A stretch of 5,231 nt of DNA from Acidobacteriota bacterium (GTDB lineage Bacteria > Acidobacteriota > Terriglobia > Acidoferrales > UBA7541), in contig JAFAZL010000699.1 of assembly GCA_019239815.1 (NCBI GenBank), forward strand, positions 1 through 5,231, written 5' to 3'. Under the pieces are notes generated by a model that saw only the letters and a program-made list of their open reading frames with translations, was not told where the DNA came from and did not search any database. This document shows positions 1 to 5,231 of the stretch, one piece after another. The first letter of the stretch is position 1. Each line of letters opens with the position of its first letter. The translations under genes were made by a program, and so were the position numbers.

Positions 1-33
1 TGCAGACGTGCCTTGAACGTTCCTGCAAAGCAC
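1..33 (-). CDS. Possible 5' end of a leftward gene, cut by the window edge
   Basis: On the minus strand a GTG at 33-31 is preceded, after six bases, by GGGAG inside AAGGGAG, which is good Shine-Dalgarno spacing. The frame stays open for the eleven codons to the window edge. A competing ATG at 52-50 in another frame is also open to the edge but has no Shine-Dalgarno. The leftward promoter at 108-136 would give a leader of about 50 to 70 bases to either start. Only 11 to 17 codons are visible, so no family can be named and the gene itself is uncertain. Confidence 0.2.
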   Translation of the reverse strand, partial: MLCRNVQGTSA

Positions 34-72
34 TGCTTTCTCCCTTCGGCATGTTGGAGACAGTTGCAACGC

Positions 73-102
73 AAAAAATTTTTTGATAATGTTAATATTA
101 AC
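73..102. repeat. Two adjacent perfect 12-bp AT-rich palindromes
   Basis: AAAAAATTTTTT (73-84) and GTTAATATTAAC (91-102) are both perfect palindromes separated by six bases. The second covers the predicted transcription start (about 101) of the leftward promoter, so it could be an operator. The first is a symmetric A-tract/T-tract of the kind that bends or stiffens DNA. No regulator is identified; the operator role is inference. Confidence 0.45.
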
Positions 103-107
103 GGCTG

Positions 108-136
108 ACAATAAAGCACTTGTCATATGATGTCAA
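108..136 (-). promoter_or_regulatory. Sigma70-like promoter pointing left
   Basis: Read on the minus strand, a perfect -35 box TTGACA (136-131) is followed after exactly 17 bases by TATTGT (113-108), four of six matches to the -10 consensus. Transcription would start near 101, inside the GTTAATATTAAC palindrome, and run off the left edge. A 6-bp inverted repeat (TGACAA 106-111 / TTGTCA 120-125) overlaps the -10 box and the spacer. From sequence match only. Confidence 0.45.
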
Positions 137-334
137 GCAGCCCGGTAGCACCAACCTGTGGCACCTCAACAGACCGCCCTGCGTCATCAGGATCGACGCG
201 GTCGCGCCATTTCCTTTCGTCTGTGAAAATCAATCAGCGTAAACTAAAACTTCTTCGTATCCTCATGAACGCGCAAGTCCTAAACGCCTGACACCGAGGC
301 CAGCCTGAAAACATCTTGTCGTCAGTTTGCCCTG
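137..334. other. Intergenic DNA with no supported feature
   Basis: Short open frames only, the longest with an ATG being eight codons from 265. No tRNA, terminator hairpin or good rightward promoter was seen. No Shine-Dalgarno precedes the first possible start of the regulator downstream. Confidence 0.5.
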
Positions 335-850
335 GTGCTAGCGGTTCCAATTTCGGGAAGCGGATCCGTTAGAGAGTTTCCACTGGATTCTAAGGTTTGG
401 CACAACCTCTCCTTCCAGGTCCCCAGCATCAATAGCCACGATCCGCCCAGTTCTTCGATCAATCCTTCCGCCTGCCGCCTGCCGCCTGCCGCCTTCCGGA
501 CCGGTGCGAGAGCGGTGTTCGCGAGGACCCACTCCCTAACCGAACTACCAGACTGCATCCGAACCGTTCACCGAGGTGACCCTTGGGTCAGCAGAGATCA
601 AGTTGAATTGCTTCTGGAAATGGTTGTGAAGCGTCGGCCTTTCCAGGTTACTAGGCCTGGTGCTTTAGCTTTGTTGACCAACCGCGAATACGACGTTGTT
701 CGTTTAGTTGCAGAGGGGATGAAGAACGACGAGATTTCAAGGCACTTGAAGGTCACTGAGCATACGGTAAGAAACTATCTTTCGCACATCTTCGACAAGC
801 TGGGAACTTCGAGTCGCGTCGAGTTAGTCCTGTACACGCTGAGAAGATGA
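335..850 (+). CDS. NarL/LuxR-type response regulator lacking its receiver domain (5'-truncated, HTH intact)
   Basis: Residues 105-171 form a complete LuxR/GerE DNA-binding domain: LTNREYDVVRLVAEG (114-128), then NDEISRHL, and the recognition-helix segment TEHTVRNYLSHIFDKLG (141-157). Residues 67-93, with IRTVHRGDPWVS, match the last helix of a NarL-family receiver and its linker. The rest of the receiver, including the phospho-acceptor Asp, is missing. The maximal frame starts at GTG 335, but its first 60 or so codons run antisense to an unrelated relic (377-505) and have no Shine-Dalgarno. GTG 515 is a more sensible start and gives 111 residues. A full-length NarL relative has about 210 residues. 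Reading: a response regulator cut by rearrangement, now either a pseudogene or a constitutive stand-alone HTH protein. The family call for the HTH is firm; activity is unknown. Confidence 0.75.
   Translation: MLAVPISGSGSVREFPLDSKVWHNLSFQVPSINSHDPPSSSINPSACRLPPAAFRTGARAVFARTHSLTELPDCIRTVHRGDPWVSRDQVELLLEMVVKRRPFQVTRPGALALLTNREYDVVRLVAEGMKNDEISRHLKVTEHTVRNYLSHIFDKLGTSSRVELVLYTLRR
377..505 (-). pseudogene. Coding relic, copy A (unidentified family)
   Basis: Read on the minus strand this segment encodes GRIDRRTGRIVAID followed by a stretch ending LEGEVVPNLRI. The same peptide, GRIDRKTGRIVAID then LEKEVVANSRI, is encoded by 1256-1370, and the DNA of the two is roughly three-quarters identical. 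In the best 41 aligned bases there are six differences: five are synonymous third-position changes in this frame and one is Arg/Lys. That pattern points to a formerly translated sequence. Copy A stays open to a stop at 340-338, and its upstream side is disturbed by a heptanucleotide repeat. No start with a Shine-Dalgarno was found and the family is not recognised. Confidence 0.5.
468..494. repeat. Heptanucleotide tandem repeat (CCGCCTG), nearly four copies
   Basis: CCGCCTG occurs at 468-474, 475-481 and 482-488, followed by six bases of a fourth copy. It sits inside coding relic A; the matching place in copy B (about 1346-1358) is about 15 bases shorter, so the array grew in copy A after the copies separated, or shrank in B. 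Such 7-mer arrays arise by replication slippage. Confidence 0.85.
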
Positions 851-1140
851 GATTCTGGTCATACCTCGTTCTGATGATGACTGCCCGGAGTGCTCTCGGA
901 CCGGCCTTTGGTATGCGGAGGGTCTTCGGTTCCGCTGCCGTGTATCGAAGGCTAGCGTGCACCGCTACTTCCGTCCCTAGCAAGAAGGCGAAGCGGCGAA
1001 AATTCGAAATCTTCACATCAACGTCAACCGAGGACGCATTTTACGGGTGCAGAGACCTTGCTTCCCCTGAGGTAATAGAAGTGATCGTAGTAGATATCTT
1101 CCCGGGTAGACCTCAGATTGACGAGCCCCTTGCTTGCTAA
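847..1140 (+). CDS. Doubtful hypothetical protein overlapping the regulator's stop codon
   Basis: An open frame of 97 codons whose ATG overlaps the regulator's stop in an ATGA, the arrangement seen in translationally coupled genes. Against it: no recognisable domain, a basic patch of KKAKRRK type in the middle, a stop inside the tRNA-like fragment at 1122-1145, and location in a zone that otherwise looks decayed. No signal peptide or convincing membrane segment. Kept only because of the overlap geometry. Confidence 0.2.
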   Translation: MRFWSYLVLMMTARSALGPAFGMRRVFGSAAVYRRLACTATSVPSKKAKRRKFEIFTSTSTEDAFYGCRDLASPEVIEVIVVDIFPGRPQIDEPLAC

Positions 1141-1145
1141 GCAGG
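1122..1145 (-). other. Partial copy of a tRNA-Ala anticodon arm
   Basis: On the minus strand this segment matches the anticodon stem, loop and variable region of the intact tRNA-Ala(TGC) at 1922-1997 at 21 of 23 aligned positions by eye, with one inserted base. Both copies have the same orientation. The 5' side (D arm, acceptor stem) and the T arm are not recognisable, so it is not a functional tRNA; the anticodon position would read AGC/TAGC-like rather than TGC. Likely a remnant of a recombination or attachment event; chance similarity of a short self-complementary arm is the alternative. Confidence 0.4.
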
Positions 1146-1175
1146 ACCTCAATTAGCGCTTTGAGGTCCGGACCT
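1144..1175. repeat. Dyad with 9-bp perfect arms plus an overlapping 12-bp palindrome
   Basis: GGACCTCAA (1144-1152) pairs perfectly with TTGAGGTCC (1161-1169) across an 8-base loop containing AGCGCT. The right arm is also half of the perfect palindrome AGGTCCGGACCT (1164-1175), so GGACCT occurs three times in alternating orientation. No T-tract follows on either strand, which argues against an intrinsic terminator. The left arm overlaps the end of the tRNA-like fragment by two bases. Confidence 0.55.
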
Positions 1176-1255
1176 GGATGTGGATACATTCACTGATCCC
1201 GCAGGCTGGAGCGAACCAGCGGTTGTAGTGTTGGAAAGGCATGGGCACTGGGCCG

Positions 1256-1370
1256 CTTCGACTCGATTCTACTGTTTGCTACTACCTCTTTTTCCAATTT
1301 CATCTGGATCGATGGCCACAATACGCCCGGTTTTTCGATCAATCCTTCCCCCGGCCGCTTCCAAATCCGT
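1256..1370 (-). pseudogene. Coding relic, copy B, frameshifted (unidentified family)
   Basis: This is the second copy of the minus-strand relic, in the same orientation as copy A and about 880 bases away. It encodes GRIDRKTGRIVAID, then a one-base insertion relative to copy A shifts the frame. In the original frame a stop follows at 1271-1269; in the shifted frame the homology continues as LEKEVVANSRIESK. Upstream, the frame continues with LRNFDGQLETDLEAAG before GRIDR, a part that copy A keeps only poorly. The frameshift marks it as broken unless copy A carries a one-base deletion instead. Family unknown. Confidence 0.5.
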
Positions 1371-1921
1371 CTCCAACTGCCCATCGAAGTTCCGCAGACC
1401 GAAGCGCCGTATGCCGCGGTTTGAATTAATTTGCCCATGCATATGCACTAGGCGTTCTTCGCCAGCCGTGGAATTGTCCTCCTCCACCGACAGAGTCGAC
1501 TTTGCCGAGGGGCTTGGAACTACCTTTATATCCTTGAGGAGCCGATACTGAGTTTTCCGTCTTTACTTGTTTGAAGAGCTCATCGCAAACTAGCGAGAGC
1601 TTCCGGTCCGATGGCGCAATGGGCAGTTCGCATGTCCGAAGCGTATTTCCGCACTTCAGGAGAGTGGACAATTCTCGCGACGCCACTTCTCGTCCAATTT
1701 CCTGCTAGAGGTTTGCCTCGCCGCGGCGCCTGAAATGTACTTCGTAGTGGTCTTGAGCGTTGCGGTTCAGGCATGTTGAAACGGACCGAATTGGATTGCT
1801 TGAGCTTCATCCTACCGGTCATCAAGCGAGGGATGGTCGATGGCAAGAAGTAAAACCGCGGTAAAACCACTGCGGCGCCTCCGGGAAAAAGGCAGCCACA
1901 CATCTCTTTTTCAAGGGAATT
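1371..1921. other. Gene-poor stretch beside the tRNA 3' end, apparently decayed
   Basis: Open frames of 60 to 120 codons occur on both strands and overlap each other. None has a recognisable motif, a Shine-Dalgarno or a neighbour that supports it. A short direct repeat GTAAAACC appears twice around 1851-1868 with ACCGCGGT between. I saw no hairpin plus T-tract that would end the tRNA transcript, and no transposase or integrase motif. Confidence 0.45.
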
Positions 1922-1997
1922 TGGTGGACGTGACAGGGTTCGAACCTGCGACCCCCTGCTTGCAAAGCAGGTGCTCTCCCAGCTGAGCTACACGCCC
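1922..1997 (-). tRNA. tRNA-Ala (anticodon TGC), CCA encoded
   Basis: Reading from 1997 down to 1922, the acceptor stem is GGGCGTG paired with CACGTCC, including the G3:U70 wobble pair that is the identity element for alanyl-tRNA synthetase. It is followed by a normal D arm, the anticodon stem CCTGC/GCAGG with loop TTTGCAA (anticodon at 1964-1962), a five-base variable loop, and a T arm with TTCGAAC. Discriminator A and a genomically encoded CCA (1924-1922) complete it at 76 bases. All stems pair, with one G-U in the T stem. It decodes GCA and other GCN codons. The gene-poor zone begins directly at its 3' end. Confidence 0.97.
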
Positions 1998-2015
1998 ACA
2001 GATACAACGACCCTA

Positions 2016-2045
2016 ATTTTAAAGCATTTTGTCGCTGGGTGGAAA
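2016..2045 (-). promoter_or_regulatory. Possible promoter of the tRNA-Ala gene
   Basis: On the minus strand TAAAAT (2021-2016) is a five-of-six match to a -10 box, placed so that transcription would start about a dozen bases before the tRNA. The best -35 candidate is TTTCCA (2045-2040), four of six, with an 18-base spacer. The -35 box is weak. Confidence 0.35.
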
Positions 2046-2160
2046 CTCCAAAACAATCGCGGCCACCAGCGTTGCACCACCGAACCGGCCGCAGTCGTCG
2101 TGGCAGATAGCTCTTTCGGTGAGCACAATCCTCGGCGATTAGCTGGGTCCGGGCCCTCGA

Positions 2161-2189
2161 TTGACCTGTTCGGATGCCGATGCTAAATT
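2161..2189 (+). promoter_or_regulatory. Sigma70-like promoter for the large secreted protein
   Basis: TTGACC (2161-2166, five of six to consensus) and TAAATT (2184-2189, four of six) are separated by exactly 17 bases. The predicted start near 2196 leaves a leader of about 20 bases that contains the Shine-Dalgarno at 2205-2210 and then CTG 2217. The in-frame stop TAA (2184-2186) lies in the -10 box, so a longer N-terminus is not possible. Confidence 0.5.
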
Positions 2190-2204
2190 TTTCGTCTCGC
2201 GAAA

Positions 2205-2210
2205 AAGGAG
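2205..2210 (+). promoter_or_regulatory. Shine-Dalgarno AAGGAG that decides a CTG start
   Basis: AAGGAG is followed by six bases and then CTG at 2217. No ATG, GTG or TTG exists in the reading frame between the upstream stop (2184) and the Tat motif; the first GTG in frame is at 2424, after the signal. The site therefore points to CTG 2217 as the start. Confidence 0.6.
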
Positions 2211-2216
2211 CTCTGC

Positions 2217-5200
2217 CTGAAGATCTCTGAGGAAAAACGTCGGCTGTTTGAACTCAGCCGCCGGGAATTCCTGCGGCGATCCTGTCAAGGAGCTTCACTG
2301 GCGTTTTTACCGAGCGGTTCCCTCTTCGTTCCCAGAAACGCTCCCCCGCACTTACCTAACGGCGAATATCAGATCAACCCTCACTACCGATCGACCCGCA
2401 ATCTCGATGCAGTCCTCCGCAAAGTGAAGCCAGGCTTCGACGATTTCATCGCTGAGAAATATCACGATCAGGTTACTGCGGTCCTTGATCGCTGGACCAA
2501 CGCACTTTTGAGATCGCCAGCTGAAACAAGCGAAGTTGAAATTGTGCTTTCGGCCACACTGATCGCGACATCGCCAATCCCCGCTGACTCGCAGCGCGTT
2601 CGTACTTCTTCTTTTTTGAACGCTTCGCGTAGCCGATTTGCCCCCGAAAGATCGTATGCGCCGGCAGCGTGGGCGCGAGATTGGCGCTCTTCAATGGCCC
2701 GCTTTTCAGAGCTGCAATCCGCCGAATTTCAAGTAGTTGAGATTCGGCTCAATAACGGTTCCAACGGAACCCCATCATCCCTTCAGACTCGCGTCCGATT
2801 CGAATTCGTCGGCTCGGGCAACGGATTTCACCGCGAACAACGGATCGGCAACTGGGATCTGACATGGGCAGTCAGCGCAAACGGCCAACTCATGGTCACG
2901 AAATGGCTGATCATCGATGAGACGCGCAGCCAATCGCTTTCACCGGTATTCACTGACATCGCGCACCAAACTCTCGGCCGAAACGCATCTTACGTTTCAC
3001 AATTTCTGCCAAGCATCGATCACTGGCGCACAGTGCTCGACGGCGCCTCAGGTATCGACATCTATGGCCACAACGGCGTCTCGTTCGCCGACATTGACGG
3101 TGACGGCCTCGACGATCTGTACATCTGCCAGCCCGCCGGCTTGCCGAATCGCCTATTTCGAAACCAGGGCGACGGCACGTTCGAAGACATCACCGAAAGC
3201 TCCGGACTCGGCATTCTAGACAACACGGCCTGCGCGCTCTTCGCCGATTTCTCCAACTCCGGCCGCCAGGACGCGATCATCGTACGCACGTCGGGCCCAC
3301 TGCTGTTCGTCAACAATGGCAACGGAAAATTTCAGCTCAAGCCTGATGCTTTTCATTTCGCCAACGAGCCACAGGGCACCTTTACGGGCGCTGCGATCGC
3401 AGATTATGACCGCGACGGCTGGCTCGACATCTACTTTTGCCTCTACATCTACTATCAGGGCACCGATCAGTACCGCTACCCGACTCCGTACTACGACGCG
3501 AACAACGGCCCGCCGAACTTCATGTTTCGCAACAATCGCGACGGCAGTTTCCGCGACGTAACGAAGGAAACCAACCTCGATCGCAACAACACACGCTTCA
3601 GTTTTTGCTGCGGCTGGGCCGACTATGACGGTGACGGATGGCCCGATCTGTACGTAGTCAACGATTTCGGCCGCAAGAATCTGTATCACAACAATGGCAA
3701 TGGAACATTCACCGACGTGGCCACCGAAACCGACGTCGAAGACGTGGGCGCGGGTATGAGTGTCTCTTGGTGCGACTTCGACAACGACGGCAGACAAGAC
3801 CTATATGTTGCGGATATGTGGACAGCTGCGGGCTCGCGGATTTCGCGACAGGATGTCTTCCAGCGAGACGCGAATCCCGAAACGCGCGCGTTTTACCACA
3901 AGCATGCGATGGGAAATTCGTTCTTCCGCAATCGCGGCGCGAAGCGATTCGAAGATCTGACCGCAAAATCAGGCACCGCGATGGGCCGTTGGGCTTGGTG
4001 TAGCGATTCCTGGGATTTCGATCACGACGGCTACGCCGACCTTTACATTGCGAACGGCATGATTACCGGCCCCGCTCCCGCACGCGATGATCTGAACGGC
4101 TTCTTTTGGCGCCAGGTCGTCGCAAATTCACCCGCCGAGCCCCGCTCCAACTACAACTACGATCAGGCTTGGAACGCCATTAACGAGCTGGTTCGCGCCG
4201 ATGGCACCTGGAGCGGCTTCGAACGTAACGTCTTCTACGCGAACAACGGTGACGGCACGTTCTCCGACGTTTCTGGCGTGGTCGATCTCGATTTCATCGA
4301 AGACTGTCGCTCTTTTGCGCTTGCGGACTTCGATCGCGACGGCCGGTTGGAAGTTGTTCTAAAGACTCGCAACAGCCCCCAACTCCGCGTTCTGAAAAAT
4401 GTCGTGAAAGATCTCAATCCGGCGATTGCATTTCGTCTGACTGGAAAGAAAAGCAACCGCGATGCGATCGGTGCTCGCGTTGTCGTCGATGCAGGCACAA
4501 TGCAGATCACGCGTGTGCTGCAGGCAGGGTCAGGATTCCTAGCACAACACAGTAAGGAATTGTTCTTCGGACTGGGCCAAACCAAACAAACCATCAGCGC
4601 GACGATTCAATGGCCCAGCGGTACAACGCAAACCCTCCGCGATCTTCCTGTGAATTGTCGCGTCTGGATAGAGGAAGGCGAGACGACACCACGACTCGAA
4701 CCTTTCAAAGCTTTTGCAAATCCAACGACCACCTCATCTGCCGGACGGTCCGCGGCAAACGTTACCCCGACTTCATTCGGCACTTGGCTGCTCGCGCCCG
4801 TCGAAGCGCCCGATTTCTCGGCTCAAGACCAGAACGGCAAGTCTCAAAGCCTCGCCGGGCTTCGCGGAAAACCAACTCTCCTATACTTCTGGGCCTCAAC
4901 GCAGTTCTCTGAGAAGAATCTCGGCGAGTTACATTCAACGTATTCAAAATGGCGGGCTCTCGGCCTTCAACTCATCGCAATCAATGCCGATGAACCAACG
5001 GCGAATCAGGCGATTTCTGCATCCACCACGCACAGCCATTTCTCTTTTCCAGTCATTGCCTACGACGCTGACCTGATTGCAATCTACAACATCCTCTATC
5101 GCTCTCTCTACGATCGGCACCGCGACCTGACTCTGCCGACTTCGTTTCTCATCGACGAAAAAGGCTTGATCGTCAAGATCTACCAAGGCCCCGTCGAACC

Positions 5201-5231
5201 AGGCACCGTTCTCGAAGACGCCCAAAATATC
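2217..5231 (+). CDS. Tat-exported FG-GAP/VCBS repeat, ASPIC/UnbV and redoxin-like protein (CRTAC1-type), 3' end outside window
   Basis: 1005 codons are visible without a stop. Start: CTG 2217, set by the Shine-Dalgarno and the upstream stop; it gives (M)KISEEKRRLFELSRREFLRR. Residues 14-21 are a twin-arginine motif followed by a short hydrophobic run, so export in folded form is likely. Residues 45-240 are unassigned; 171-238 look strand-rich and NTF2-like (GNWDLTW). Seven Asp-rich repeats of DxDxDG type begin at D292, D344, D396, D469, D520, D600 and D704, alternating with NNGDGTF-DV motifs, as in calcium-binding seven-bladed propellers; the second (DFSNSGRQD) has lost two ligands. Residues 747-821 are ASPIC/UnbV (AIGARVVV, AGSGFLAQHS, FGLG, IQWPSG). 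After a Ser/Thr/Pro linker, 864 onward is a thioredoxin-fold domain with APDF, FWAS and the cis-Pro P974 (LPTSFLID), but no cysteine. Relatives often carry TPRs after this point; that part is not visible. Substrate unknown; probably extracytoplasmic binding or adhesion. Confidence 0.9.
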   Translation, partial: MKISEEKRRLFELSRREFLRRSCQGASLAFLPSGSLFVPRNAPPHLPNGEYQINPHYRSTRNLDAVLRKVKPGFDDFIAEKYHDQVTAVLDRWTNALLRSPAETSEVEIVLSATLIATSPIPADSQRVRTSSFLNASRSRFAPERSYAPAAWARDWRSSMARFSELQSAEFQVVEIRLNNGSNGTPSSLQTRVRFEFVGSGNGFHREQRIGNWDLTWAVSANGQLMVTKWLIIDETRSQSLSPVFTDIAHQTLGRNASYVSQFLPSIDHWRTVLDGASGIDIYGHNGVSFADIDGDGLDDLYICQPAGLPNRLFRNQGDGTFEDITESSGLGILDNTACALFADFSNSGRQDAIIVRTSGPLLFVNNGNGKFQLKPDAFHFANEPQGTFTGAAIADYDRDGWLDIYFCLYIYYQGTDQYRYPTPYYDANNGPPNFMFRNNRDGSFRDVTKETNLDRNNTRFSFCCGWADYDGDGWPDLYVVNDFGRKNLYHNNGNGTFTDVATETDVEDVGAGMSVSWCDFDNDGRQDLYVADMWTAAGSRISRQDVFQRDANPETRAFYHKHAMGNSFFRNRGAKRFEDLTAKSGTAMGRWAWCSDSWDFDHDGYADLYIANGMITGPAPARDDLNGFFWRQVVANSPAEPRSNYNYDQAWNAINELVRADGTWSGFERNVFYANNGDGTFSDVSGVVDLDFIEDCRSFALADFDRDGRLEVVLKTRNSPQLRVLKNVVKDLNPAIAFRLTGKKSNRDAIGARVVVDAGTMQITRVLQAGSGFLAQHSKELFFGLGQTKQTISATIQWPSGTTQTLRDLPVNCRVWIEEGETTPRLEPFKAFANPTTTSSAGRSAANVTPTSFGTWLLAPVEAPDFSAQDQNGKSQSLAGLRGKPTLLYFWASTQFSEKNLGELHSTYSKWRALGLQLIAINADEPTANQAISASTTHSHFSFPVIAYDADLIAIYNILYRSLYDRHRDLTLPTSFLIDEKGLIVKIYQGPVEPGTVLEDAQNI

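Noticed and set aside
1144..1169. Dyad as a Rho-independent terminator
   Set aside because: The stem is good, but no run of T follows on either strand.
1180..1551. A 123-codon plus-strand frame
   Set aside because: It is antisense to coding relic B, has no Shine-Dalgarno and shows no recognisable motif.
1580..1903. A 107-codon minus-strand frame downstream of the tRNA
   Set aside because: It has no motif or ribosome site and overlaps another open frame of similar length; chance in GC-rich DNA is sufficient.
1822..2007. A 61-codon minus-strand frame running through the tRNA
   Set aside because: Its SSAGRAPALQAGGRRFEP-type peptide is the well-known translation of a tRNA gene, not a protein.
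2174..2230. ATG 2174 and ATG 2180 as starts for the large protein
   Set aside because: Both are in a different frame and reach TGA at 2228-2230 after at most 18 codons; they also lie in or before the predicted -10 box.
3216..3797. A 193-codon open frame on the minus strand
   Set aside because: It lies antisense to the FG-GAP repeats. Its Val/Ala/Ile-rich composition is the mirror of the Asp/Gly codons of the real gene, with no domain or ribosome site of its own.
4610..5225. Several 60-120 codon frames on both strands
   Set aside because: All overlap the UnbV and redoxin coding sequence, whose domain motifs are clear in the main frame.
1..5231. CRISPR array, complete insertion sequence or toxin-antitoxin pair
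   Set aside because: No regularly spaced direct repeats, no transposase motif with terminal inverted repeats, and no paired small genes were found.

Overview
The window looks like soil-type bacterial DNA of moderately high GC. Its dominant feature is a very large secreted protein that combines a twin-arginine signal, FG-GAP/VCBS repeats, an ASPIC/UnbV domain and a redoxin-like domain. That combination is typical of Acidobacteriota (Koribacter/Solibacter/Granulicella-like genomes) and related soil lineages. The phylum is an inference from protein architecture, because no phylogenetic marker is present.

Layout. Positions 1-334 are AT-rich intergenic DNA with two perfect 12-bp palindromes and a good sigma70-like promoter pointing left, possibly for a gene that begins at the left edge. 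Positions 335-1921 are a low-density, decayed zone. It holds a NarL/LuxR-type response regulator that has lost its receiver domain (HTH intact), two diverged copies of an unidentified minus-strand coding relic (377-505 and 1256-1370), a heptanucleotide tandem repeat inside the first relic, a partial copy of a tRNA-Ala anticodon arm (1122-1145) and a strong dyad directly beside it. The zone ends exactly at the 3' end of an intact tRNA-Ala(TGC) on the minus strand (1922-1997). This is the usual geometry of a scar left by elements integrating at a tRNA gene, although no integrase is visible.

From 2217 to the right edge runs one continuous frame of 1005 codons with no stop. Its first codons fit a Tat signal (SRREFLRR). 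A sigma70-like promoter (2161-2189) and a Shine-Dalgarno (2205-2210) lie just upstream, but the only start codon at the proper distance is CTG. The protein then shows an unassigned N-terminal domain, seven Asp-rich calcium-type repeats (probably a seven-bladed beta-propeller), a UnbV/ASPIC domain, a Ser/Thr/Pro-rich linker and a thioredoxin-fold domain without any cysteine.

There is no sign that the genes form one pathway. The tRNA gene and the large secreted protein are transcribed divergently from the 1998-2216 spacer. The most unusual items are the pair of minus-strand relics, whose differences are mostly synonymous, the CTG-started secreted protein with a cysteine-free redoxin domain, and the tRNA-like fragment with its adjacent dyad.
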